Shown piece after piece: positions 19,360-29,700 of a DNA stretch of 64,000 bases. Source of the DNA: Andalucia godoyi (taxonomy: Eukaryota > Discoba > Jakobea > Jakobida > Andaluciidae); the NCBI GenBank assembly GCA_009859145.1, contig VRVR01000032.1:90854-154853 (forward strand), given 5' to 3'. Made by a program: the position numbers and the translations under genes. The number at the start of each line of letters is the position of its first letter. Positions within the stretch are counted from its first letter, which is position 1. Below the pieces are notes generated by a model that saw only the letters and a list, made by a program, of their open reading frames with translations, ran no database searches and was not told where the DNA came from.

Positions 19360-21543
19360 CTAATCGCGACCGAGGGGCTTCGGACCGTTCTTGCTGACTT
19401 CATAATAGTTTGCGTGAATGTAGTCTCCCGCAAGCGGCGCGGAGATCATCCATTCCGGATAGTTGAAGCAATCCACCAAGTCAACAGCAAAGGGCCGAAT
19501 GCTGTGGACCAGATGAATAATAATGTTGTCGATAGCTACGGCCTTTCGCGGAGAGAAGTAGCGGTGCGTCATGAAGAACCCCAGGTTGGTCTTGATCTTG
19601 CTCAGTGCATAGATCGCAGTCAGCACATGCAACATGGACTGGATCTTGGACGGAGCAGCCTCCATTGCGTCGATCGATTGGGCAAGAACGAACCGCTCCG
19701 CAAACGACATGGACAGATCCATCACGAGATGCAAGTTGGCATTCCACGCGTCAAAGAAGGACATTCCTTGCGTCTTGGTTGCATGCTGCAGCGCGCGAGC
19801 GAGCATGACCGTCAGTTTGCGTTCACGGTACTCGAATGCGTGCCGCCACATGAGTGGGTCCATAAGACTGGCCTCGGAGGTGCGGCGTTTGGAATACGGA
19901 TTCCTGTCACGGACTGCACGTGCAGCTTCCTTTCCGAGAAAAGTAACAGTGCCGACAAGAGCAGGAACCGCGCCACCTTTGAAGTGGTCCTGGAAATCAC
20001 GCAAAATCGCCTGGGCACACTGCTGCAACAGCACTTCATTCACTCCCTCGTATGTCTTGGTGATCTGCAAATCATCAATCATGGTGCCGAAACGATTCGT
20101 TGCAGAATACCCGTGTCCACCGCACACATCTCGGCACTCAATCACAGTATCCGAAGCGTACCAGGAGCACATGGCCTTCATTGCAGACGACACTACATGC
20201 ACTTCCTTGATGGACTCCTCCGATCTGTTGTGGTACATCTCCTTCAACTTGTTGGTTGCGATTTGCATGCAATAGACCTGAGCCAGCCGCCGCAACAGGG
20301 AGAGCTGGACGCTAGTGTAGTCCAGAATGGGGATCTCGGCACCTCCCTTCTGAGATGAGAACTGCAACCGCTGGGCAGCGAAGCGGATAGCAATCAGCAG
20401 TGCAACTCGTGCAGTAACCATCGTTCCACTGCAAATTGTCACCCGTCCCGACACAAGCTCGCCAACTGTGGCCGCAAACCGCTGGTTGATCGTCGGTTTT
20501 GTCGTCGAGTACGAGCCGTCCGGCAGCACGTCTGCAAACCGATTCAGAAGTGCAGTCTGAGGAACACGAACCTTGTCAAACCAGATGCGGCCATTGTCGA
20601 CGCCATGCAAGCCAACCTTTGGTCCGCAATCCGCAATTCTCACACCTGCACAAACCGTTCCGTCCTTGTTGCGAATCGGGACCAAAAAAGCATGCACACC
20701 CAGGCACTCCCAGTCGCCCATGTCCTCTGCGCCAGCCTTCTTGTTGGCCGGAGCCTCCTTCCTCTTCGGCATGTAGAGCTGCGCAAACACGGTGCAGAAC
20801 TTTCCATGGACGGCGGAGAGTCCTAGCCAGTATTTTTGCGCTTCTTCACAGGGCGTCTCAATCACAAATTCGCGTCGCTGCGGGTCGTAGCGAGCCTCTG
20901 TACGGATCCCCTGCACATTCGACCCATGTGTCAGTTCCGTCATTCCGAAGCAACCCATCGTTTGTCCCGTCTCAATCTCCTTGACCAACCACGCGTGTCG
21001 CTCCGTCCCGAGATTCACAATAGACCCGCCAAACAAGTTGAACAAGACTCCTTGTGCCGTCGTCAGCGAGCCATCCGTCGCCGCTGCCGTTTCTTCAAAA
21101 AACGAAATGTACCTCAGGTAATTTGTCTTCAAATCCGCAAGCTTGAGGATTCCAGACTGGCAAAGCTTTTTCAAGCGCCGTCCAGTCAATTCGCGCGCCT
21201 TCTCCATGTCCAGATCATACACGGGAGCAAATACCGGGTCCATGAGGATCTTGCGGACCTCTTCGCGCTCCTTGAAGCCGTGGTGCACAATGAACCTTCC
21301 AAGAGACTCAAAGTTGGTCTCGTCAAGATGGAACCGGTCCGGTGCAACAAGCTCACTCATCCTTGCAGGCTCCGTCAAGTCATCCTTTTCCCCTCCTTCT
21401 CTTCCTCGAACAACGCAAGAATCCAAACAACACCAAGAAGAAGAAGAAGATGGTGGTGAGTCATACGCACACACAGATGCTGAATCCTCACACAGATGAG
21501 ACTGCAAAACTTGGAGCCGCCGATTCACTGCAGCATCCGACAT
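19360..21543 (-). CDS. ACOX: Peroxisomal acyl-CoA oxidase with N-terminal PTS2
   Basis: The 727-residue flavoprotein catalyses the first, H2O2-producing step of peroxisomal beta-oxidation. It shows the flavin-binding MGCFGMTELTHGSNVQGI (F-T-E-L-x-H-G-S), VCGGHGYS and the catalytic glutamate in TYEGVNEVL (E499). Length and order of the N-terminal, middle and two C-terminal helical domains are normal. Residues 9-17, RLQVLQSHL, fit the peroxisome targeting signal type 2 consensus [RK]-[LVI]-x5-[HQ]-[LA] exactly, while the C-terminus (PLGRD) is not a PTS1. This supports the ATG at 21543 and import through a PEX7-type receptor. A Ser-rich stretch (28-40) follows the signal. Confidence 0.93.
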   Translation of the reverse strand: MSDAAVNRRLQVLQSHLCEDSASVCAYDSPPSSSSSWCCLDSCVVRGREGGEKDDLTEPARMSELVAPDRFHLDETNFESLGRFIVHHGFKEREEVRKILMDPVFAPVYDLDMEKARELTGRRLKKLCQSGILKLADLKTNYLRYISFFEETAAATDGSLTTAQGVLFNLFGGSIVNLGTERHAWLVKEIETGQTMGCFGMTELTHGSNVQGIRTEARYDPQRREFVIETPCEEAQKYWLGLSAVHGKFCTVFAQLYMPKRKEAPANKKAGAEDMGDWECLGVHAFLVPIRNKDGTVCAGVRIADCGPKVGLHGVDNGRIWFDKVRVPQTALLNRFADVLPDGSYSTTKPTINQRFAATVGELVSGRVTICSGTMVTARVALLIAIRFAAQRLQFSSQKGGAEIPILDYTSVQLSLLRRLAQVYCMQIATNKLKEMYHNRSEESIKEVHVVSSAMKAMCSWYASDTVIECRDVCGGHGYSATNRFGTMIDDLQITKTYEGVNEVLLQQCAQAILRDFQDHFKGGAVPALVGTVTFLGKEAARAVRDRNPYSKRRTSEASLMDPLMWRHAFEYRERKLTVMLARALQHATKTQGMSFFDAWNANLHLVMDLSMSFAERFVLAQSIDAMEAAPSKIQSMLHVLTAIYALSKIKTNLGFFMTHRYFSPRKAVAIDNIIIHLVHSIRPFAVDLVDCFNYPEWMISAPLAGDYIHANYYEVSKNGPKPLGRD

Positions 21544-21999
21544 TCTTATTCTAACCCTATGCTAACCTATTTTTCTCTCTCTTGTTCCTTTAATTTAACG
21601 AAACTTCAACATTTAATAGAAACAAAAAACTCAAAAATAAAATTTTTAATTTAAAAAACAAAAAAGAACGGTATAAAAGCCATGAATAAAAAACCTTTCT
21701 TGTGTTAAGTGGACGGCGCAGCTCTTTGGCTTTTCCTCCAAAACTTCCACAAAACAAGGAAGATCTTGACGCTGGAAAATCGGGCAATTTCCCCCCCTTT
21801 TTTTTTTCACCGCTGTCGTAGCTGAAGATCCAACCGAGAGAGCCCCAAACGAAATGGAAAATTGCCCGACGTCTTACGTGTCTCTCTCATTTGGTCCGCC
21901 CACTGGGGAATCGGGGAATGCACGATTGTTTTGCAAGTTCGTGTCTCGACTTCCTTCACATTTTTTGTATGCTTTCCTTTTTTTTGTTTTTGTTTTTGT

Positions 22000-22010
22000 T
22001 ATTACTATTA

Positions 22011-22042
<32 letters not shown>

Positions 22043-22043
22043 T
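22000..22043. repeat. (TTA)n microsatellite
   Basis: An almost uninterrupted triplet repeat in the spacer upstream of the eIF2-alpha kinase gene. Confidence 0.9.
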
Positions 22044-22211
22044 CCCCTTTTCTTCTGTCTATTCTCAAACTCTGTTTCCAACGGGTTTGCAACTTCATTC
22101 TCGTTCGGATTTCCCTTTTTTCCTTCTTTTCTTTTCTCTTTTCTCTTTCTTTTTTTCTTTTTTTGCTTTTTCAAGTCACTCCAAAAAAAGGTTTTGTTTT
22201 GTGTTGTTTTC

Positions 22212-22240
22212 TGGTTTGGTTTGGTTTGGTTTGGTTTGGT
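22212..22240. repeat. (TTTGG)n minisatellite
   Basis: Five to six tandem copies of a pentanucleotide about 280 bp upstream of the kinase start codon. Confidence 0.85.
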
Positions 22241-22522
22241 CTAGTCTTCCTATTCTATGTCCTTGTTCTTCGTTGTATAGGTTTCATTCGGGTCTTTGTT
22301 TCGCTCTGCATACGTACATACCTACATATATTCATACATACATACACTGTTTTTGGTGCGCTCCGTTTGTCGCTTTGTTTGTTTGGTTTACTTCAAAAGA
22401 AAAAATAATTACCCGCGCAAGCAAGCACACATCAACTTTTTGGTGCTGTTTCTGGCTATTGGTGAGGAGCGTGTCTGCTTTTTTGTTTGTGTTTTCCGAG
22501 GAGGGTGAAAGCGAAATTGGGA

Positions 22523-22786
22523 ATGATTACGGCGCACTCGATGGACACGTCCGAATTGACGCGCGTGAAGACACTGCTGGATCGGTACATTCCTTCTGAA
22601 GAATCGTCTCCGTACGGATCGTCTTCGGATTTGGGAGCCCATGAAGATTCTTCGGACTCGTCGTCCACGACGTCGGAGAAGCTCAAGCTGGTTAATTCCC
22701 AGCGCAGGTTCTCCAGCACGTCAAACCGTGGAATGCAGCTGTTGTTCCAGAACATCGGCGAGTCTGATGATGATGAGGACGACGAG

Positions 22787-22821
<35 letters not shown>

Positions 22822-25800
22822 GGATGAAGAAAAAGAGGAGAACGATGAAAGCAGAGCACGAGAAAGATCTGATGAGGAAGAAGATGAGGAAGAAGAAATT
22901 CACAGAAAAACAAGGCTTCCGACGCGAAATGTGAAGAAAATAGGAAAACACGTCTTGCCGCCGCTCTCGAGACTCTCTGCCGAGCTGGAACGGACGCATC
23001 TTGCAAGTCGCAGTAGGCATGCGTTTCCGCTGTCGGATGAGGAATCGAATGAGGAGTCGGCCACAGACCAGGATGACAATGATATTGACTTTTCTCGGCT
23101 GGACATGAAGGACAAGAAGGAGATGCTGATCCTTGCCATGCTTGACTTGTTGTGCTCCAAGGAGTTGCATGCGCAAGATGTGTTTCCGGCTCTGGTTGTG
23201 AAACTCAAGAAACATGGGTTTATCCAGAATACGAGATTTTTACAATATCTCGATGAATGGAGAGTGCAGAATCGCAGATTCTTTGCACGGATCTTCCAGC
23301 CGAATGCCCAGGTTTCGATGCGCCGCTCCATCTCCGAAGATTCTGTCTTGTCCGCAAAGATTCCATCTGCGCCATGTTCGAGACAGGCTTCACCTGGCCC
23401 GTCACCGACGTCATCCCCAGCGTGCTCGCCTAATGACAGTCCGCTCAAGCAGGCCGCTGCTGCTGCGAAGACGATGGTCCATTCGCGTTCGCTCGTCCCT
23501 GCATTTGCCGATCGCCAAGATGTGGTGGCTGACCAGTCCGTGGCATTGCAGCAGCATCCAGATGTCATGAGCTCGCTGTTGTTTGGATCTGTAGAACAAC
23601 AGCAGTGCCAGTTGGAAAGGCACTCGATATCGTTTGCAATTCCTCCTGGTCACGGTTTTTCTGATGGAAAAGGGTTGTTGGCGAACCAGTACCAAACGGT
23701 GTCCGTTTCGGCGTCTCATTCACCATTTAATCCCTCCGCAACAGCACCTCACGTAACCCCTAGTTTCATCACTCTTGGTTCAACCTCCACCATTGTCTAC
23801 ACCGTCTCGAGGCTTTTGAGCGAGTTCCACAGTCCGATTGCAATTGGGAAAGGCGGGTTTGGAAAGGTGTTCCGTGTGCGGCACAATACTGACGGCCATG
23901 AGTATGCTGTCAAGCGTGTGCGCATCTCCTTTCGGTCTGTGCGCGATCTCGAAAAACGGTATTCACGCGTCATTCGAGAGGTTCAAATGCTTGCACGTCT
24001 GGATCATCCGAACATTGTTCGATACTATCAAGCATGGTTGGAGCCTGTGCTGGCGGAAGTCGACTGCGGAAAGTCTTTGAAGCGTCTCTCGCGACGCCCC
24101 TCGAAGAAAGGCAGTCGCGCTGGTTCTCGCAGATCACTGGTCAAAGGAAACTATACAGAAGGTGTTGGTGGTGCTGATGGAGACGTTGCGAATGGAGATG
24201 ACATGATTTTCGATTTCTCAGAAGATGACGAGCAGGATCGAAACAAGAAACGGATGAGCGCGGATGATTTCGATGAAAAGTCGTTCTCTGGTGTTTCCGA
24301 GTCTGAGGATGAACTTTCTGAGGATGATGATTGCGACGACGGAGAGGAAAACGAGAGCGATGCGGAGGAGGCCATTGACGTTGCTGCGAATGTCGATTCC
24401 GCGGATTCTGAGGAGGAGATTGCACTCTTTTCCGGTCCATCGTCCTCGTCCTCGTCCTCCTCTGCCGGTCGTATCGAGGTTGGTCCAATAGCAATCGAAT
24501 CTCCGTCGCCCTCCTCGCGTGTCTCCTTCGTGCAAAAAGCAGGCCGTTTGAATGTGCAAACTCGGCCGCCATTATCCACTTCGCTGCACCATGCTCCAGT
24601 CCGGACCGGCTGGTTAACCAGTGGCTCTCCCTCTCGTGACTCCGCATATTTTTCTCAATCGTACACGTCAGCGAACGAAGACTTCAACGACAATGCGCTG
24701 TTGTCGAAGAGTTATCACTCTCGTGGAGAGAACTGTCTGATGCAGCGTGCACACCGTCCGCGGGGAAACTCGTTTACGTCTCGCGGACTGGGCGCTGCCG
24801 GCATGGGAGGACCGCTGAATGAGATGTCTGTGCTGTGGAACTGCCAGAAAAAGAGGTACGAGGTGTTCTTGTACATCCAGATGCAGTATTGCTCGCCAGT
24901 GACAGTCCTTGAATATTTGTCGCAAAGCAACCGGACAGTGAACATTCGCCAGTGTCTGTCCATTTTCTCACAGATGCTCTGCGGTGTCCAGCACATGCAT
25001 CTCAAGGGCATTGTGCACCGCGACCTGAAGCCCTCCAACATCTTCCTGATGTGTCATGACGATTCGCTGTCGTGCGTATCGGATTCTACTGCGTGGCTGG
25101 TTGCCGCAACGGAAAGCTGTGCTCCATTCCATGTGAAAATCGGAGATTTGGGTCTTGCCAAACGGTTGGATGACTCGGAATTTGGTTCTAGTCTTTCTCG
25201 ACGTCCTTCTGCTGTCCTCTCCGCTGGTCCTGAGCAAAAGAAGAGCAGTGAAGGTGCCCCCGTCTTCTCGTCGTCATCCGAGACCGTTGGAACTCATACG
25301 TATGCATCCCCTGAACAGATTTCGAACATGCTGTACAACGAGAAAACGGATGTGTTTTCAATGGGTGTCATTCTTTTGGAGCTCTTCTTCCCCTTCCAAA
25401 CGCTGTCAGAACGAGCACACTTCATGACGACTCTGCGCCAAGCAATTGATTCTCGTTTGCCAGTCGAGCTGAAGCATCTTCCCAAGAATATAGTGGAAGA
25501 CTACCCGCGCATTGCCGATTGGGTTCTCAAGTGCCTCTCTCTCAAGCCTGCGGACCGCCCCTCTGTTGCACAACTCCTTGCAGATCCCATCTTCCAACCG
25601 TCTGCTGCATCCGCCTTTTCCGACGAAGATCTTGCGAACCTAGGCCTTGGCAAGACGTCGCATTTCGAATCCGTGGGAACCGCCACAACCCCTGGCTTGG
25701 GAAATCCTGAAGATGTTCCGTTTGCTCCTGCGAGCTCCACTTCTCGCATTCATCTGCTGGAGGCAAAGGTCGCCGAACAAGCGTCGTTAATTGCCGTTCT

Positions 25801-25837
25801 GCAAGAGCAGCTTCGCGCGGCATTGAAAGACAAGTAA
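22523..25837 (+). CDS. eIF2-alpha kinase, HRI-like, with long acidic kinase insert
   Basis: The 1104-residue protein has a protein kinase domain of the eIF2-alpha kinase group split by a large insert. Visible elements: glycine loop IGKGGFGKVF (G442), VAIK lysine K464, RLDHPNIVRYYQAWLE, then about 260 residues of acidic, Ser-rich insert, then YIQMQYC, the catalytic HRDLKPSN (D834), DLG (D875), GTHTYASPEQ and DVFSMGVILLELFFPF. The YYQAWLE, IQMQYC and SPEQ motifs identify the group (GCN2, PERK, HRI, PKR). Residues ~190-260 resemble the N-terminal domain of HRI, and I see no membrane segment, RWD or HisRS-like domain. Its expected substrate is eIF2-alpha, lowering eIF2B activity under stress. An Asp-rich run is coded by GATGAC repeats at 22759-22830. 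The first ATG in frame is at 22523. Confidence 0.85.
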
Positions 25838-26779
25838 GAAGTCGTCGTCATCATTATCATCACCAGGTACTTGCTACTGCTACTACCACTACTATTGCGT
25901 CGTCTTTAGGCATTCATTCATTCATTCATGTATCTGTGTTTTTCAATGTTTGCATCCATCAACTTGCTCTTTTCCCTCCGTAGTATTCGTAATTTTTTTG
26001 TTATTTTATTGTTGTTGTTATTATTATGATTATGATTATTATTTTTCGAGTTTCCGTTTCGTGTCCTCCCGTGGATTGTCCGACACCCCCCCGTGTGTGT
26101 TTTTCGCATCGATTTACCAACAAAAGAAAAAGAATAAAAGAAAAAGACGTAATAAACAGGACGTATTTTCCTTGCCCTCTTCCCCTTCCCCTCTCTCCGG
26201 CGAGGATCGTTTCAAAAAAAACAAAAACAAAAACAAAAAAAACACGGCCATTGAGAAAGACTTGAGATTTTTTGACGCACAGGAAGCCGTCCAGATCAGG
26301 CAATGCGTGTGACATGTGAAAATTCGAAAATCCCCGCATATGCAAGCACACGGAGATTAAATCTCTTTTGGGTCGGAGCACAATGGGATGCCGACAGCAA
26401 AGCCCTCTTTTTTGGACAGTCGCTCTTTTTCTCGCGAGCCTTGTCAGATCTTCAGCCTTTCCCCCGATCTTCTGGTCAAATCATGCTGTTCGCCCGGACG
26501 AGATAACCCCCCCCCCCCCTCCTCCTCCAAGCCTCGTTAGGGCTGTGCGCGTGACTCGTGTCTCGTCAAAAGCGGTGGGGACGCGAGACCCCCGTTCTTT
26601 CAAAGCTTTTGATTTTTAATATTTTACTTATCTTTTATCTATTTATCTATTTATCTATTTATCTATTTATCTATTTATCTATTTATTTTATATTTTGATT
26701 GTTTGGTTTCAACTTTTGAACTTTTTTTCAACATTTTACTATTGTCGTAAAGCTGTTGAAAAGAAAAAGCAGCAGAGAG
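25838..26779. other. Spacer between the kinase and PH-protein genes
   Basis: About 940 bp with a 3' UTR of the kinase (ATC/ATT triplets), CATT repeats near 25915, A-rich runs at 26215-26243, a 13-base C run near 26507 and the (ATCTATTT)n repeat at 26636-26690. The promoter of the PH-protein gene must lie at its right end. No gene is seen. Confidence 0.5.
26636..26690. repeat. (ATCTATTT)n tandem repeat
   Basis: An eight-base unit (two related tetramers) is repeated about seven times, 90 bp upstream of the PH-protein start codon. Confidence 0.9.
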
Positions 26780-29700
26780 ATGTCGGACTCGTTTTTGAAC
26801 TACTCTGCGCCGGCCGCGAGTCTCGAGTTGCTGCGAGACAAGATTGTGAAGCAAGACAGTCCTCGCGAGTCGCTGTCGACTCTTGCGTCGTACCTCATTT
26901 GGGGCAATTTGGGGGCTGAGAAGCCTGAGGCAGCGCCCGGTTCGCAGATGGGCCAGGCTATAGCGCAGGCGAATGTGTTCAACATGCAGGCGGTGGTGCA
27001 GCAGCAGATGGCGCAGATGCAGACGCAGATGAACAAGCAGATGGGTCCTGAGGCGCACAAGAACACCCCGGGAGGTCGGTTGGAAACTGCTGTGGAGCAT
27101 GTCACGAACCAACTGTGCGACTTCTTGAACACGAACGACAGCCAAATTCGGAAGCAAGATACTGCGGATATCCTTGCGGCGTACATCTATTGCATGGAAC
27201 TGTCGATCTCGGGACTCCCCCAGACCTTGTTTTCGCGATCGATTGCGCCGTCGATGGTCCGGTCGTTCCAGCAAATCACAAACTGTGCGACGTCGGGACA
27301 CGAAGGTGTCCTCTTCTGGCTCGGAAAGGCCTCGGAACATCTTGTGCGCTTCATCCAGGAGTCTGCGGTGTGCAGAGACCCCGCAGAGTGGGGAAAGAGA
27401 AAGCCTCGACTTGGGGCCCTGGACCCGCAGCTCGAACAAAAGGATGCGTTTTCGGGTGTCCAGACGCAGGCTCAGCCAGACCGCAGCCCAATGTTTTTGG
27501 CCCTGCAGGAGGTGATTGGATGGTTTGATCTTCCCGAGCTGCAGTATGCACGTGCTCGGTTCGACCAGTTCTACACATCGGATCTGGTGGTCTTGTGCGA
27601 GCAGACAAAGCGCGCACACAAGAGTGCCATTGAGGATGATGCCGACAAGCAAATGAACCAGTCCGTTCAGAACACAAACGCGGCCACCATGAACATCATG
27701 AATCAGGCATTCGGGGCCGCTGCGACGGGGCGATCTGCACAGATTGACACATCTGCCCTTAAGAATCAAGCTGCTGGAATCTCTTCTTCTGCGAGAAATC
27801 TCGTGAACTCGAAGATGGCGTTTTTGGCCATTCAGCCGTATTACAAGCTGTATGACGGTCCGTTGTTGGTGCCCGCATTACCAGCGATCTTGTCGCTGGT
27901 TGAGTACTTGGACCATCAGTCGCAAGTCGCAAACGCAAAGAAGCAGCTGGCGGGTGCGCAGTCGACAGCGTATGTGGGTGGACAAGCATTGCCTTCTGGT
28001 GGCGGAATGCTGGACCAGGGACAGTTCTTGTATTCCGTGGCGGCCACCGTGTTGCCGCGAGCCTTCCGTGCTCTTGCACGCACGCGCAATGTTCCAGACT
28101 ATCTGCCATTCATTATTCGCTCCGCGACCACCATCTCGTATCGCTCCAACTTCTACCAGTACATGGCGGACGAGTTGCTCAAAACCGGTCAAGTGTTTTC
28201 GCCGTATATCGGTGCTCTTGCGTTCTGCTTGTTCTCCTTGTTCAAGCCGGTCACCGCGCCATTCCGTGGTTCTCTTAACCATCCCAATTCCAATGAGCGT
28301 GTCTTGGCTCGCTTCGGCATTGACAACACGCAGATTGCTTTGATGACACCAGCGCACACTCTGGCATACACTTCGCTGCTGCGCATCTTGGCATCGATTG
28401 CGGTGCTGCAGCCCCTGGCTCTGATCCACTATCGCTCTTTCTGGGCGGCAATGATCTTTTCTTCGCAGCTGAACAACACAAATGCGTTGGAACATGTCTG
28501 CATCATTGCAAGTACCATCGCACGCACGTCTCCAGTTCATGCGACCTATTTCATCCGCGTTGCTTGTGCGGCGTTGAAGAAGGAATGCCCGATGACGCAG
28601 ACGGATATGCGCTGCCGTGGATTCCTGATGACTCTTTTGAAGTCCATTTCCTCTGTGTATCCCAACTTGTTCAACGAGTCGTTGGATGAGTTGACGGTGG
28701 GCGAACTTGCCATTCCGCAGTTTTCCGAGTTGGCAAATGTTGATGTTTCCATCGGCGGAGACATCCAGTTCCAAACTACGTCTCCCGGAAAGTTTGTTCC
28801 TCTGGCCTTCATCGAGACTCTTGTCAACGACTCCATCGACGGCGTGTCCTCGGGTGCCCGGTATGTCGCAGACGTCGTTTCCGGCAAGCAGGTGCACAGC
28901 CTGCCGACGGAACTTGCAATCCGAGACGCGCGTATCGAAGAGCGTCTGACTGCGATGAATGCAAAGATCGATCGAAACGCCGCGATGACTCAGGCCGAGC
29001 TGGCCGAGGTCAAGGGCGCAGTTGAAGAACTTGCCCAACAGCAAGATGCAACCAAGATCGATGTCTCCGCTTTGAAGAGCGAGTACAAGGCCATGGAAAC
29101 TATTGTCTCGCAAGTTCAACTTGATATTTCTGCCATTCGCGAAGAGTCAGCTCTTGGCGAGGTTTCGAATGTTCAAATGGAGGAAAAGATCAAGGAGATG
29201 GTCGAGAATATCCGTAACAACGTCCAGGTGCAGATTGCGGACCTGAAGAATGCATATGGTGAGTTCGTGAAACGAATCCCCGTCCCGCGAAAGGTCATGA
29301 TCCGCGAAGGAGGCATTTTCCGCCAGACTGTCGAACTCCACTTTTGCTGCGAGGGCCACGACAAGATCAGCAAGACCATGGATGCTGCGGCGTCTGGTGC
29401 TTGTTTGTGTCCGTCCGAGCGATCTTCTTTCATTGTTGAGTCTAAGCAGTGGAAAAAGTGGCTCAAGGTGTGCATTGCTGCTGTTTGCGCTGTGTCGTCC
29501 GCTGCTGTAGGAAACGTTGGCGCTGCGCTGAGCAGCTTGTCGAATGTGTACAGTCGTCTCAAGGAGCCGGGTGATGAAGACTTTTCGGATTTTGCCTCAA
29601 AGTTGCAGGCGGATTCGCACAATCAAGACTTGCTGACCGCCGAGGAGCAGAGTCAAATGGCCAACTTGCTGCGTGACAGCGGTTTCTACATGCAGTTTTT

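Larger units (their letters stand above)
21544..22522. other. Divergent spacer with pyrimidine and triplet repeats
   Basis: This 980-bp region holds an inverted repeat (21780-21792 against 21856-21869), a (TTA)n tract (22000-22043), long T/C runs (22095-22170), a (TTTGG)n tract (22212-22240) and TACA repeats near 22312-22345. Long open frames here code only low-complexity Phe/Leu/Ile sequence and are not supported as genes. It should contain promoters and 5' UTRs of the oxidase and kinase genes. Confidence 0.5.

Noticed and set aside
21854-22599. Plus-strand frames of 180-245 codons before the kinase
   Set aside because: They code runs of Phe, Leu, Ile and Tyr produced by T-rich microsatellites; treated as leader/promoter.
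27878-29119. 413-codon minus-strand open frame opposite the PH-domain protein gene
   Set aside because: Antisense shadow rich in Arg, His and Gln with no domain. The plus-strand frame has a PH domain and coherent composition.
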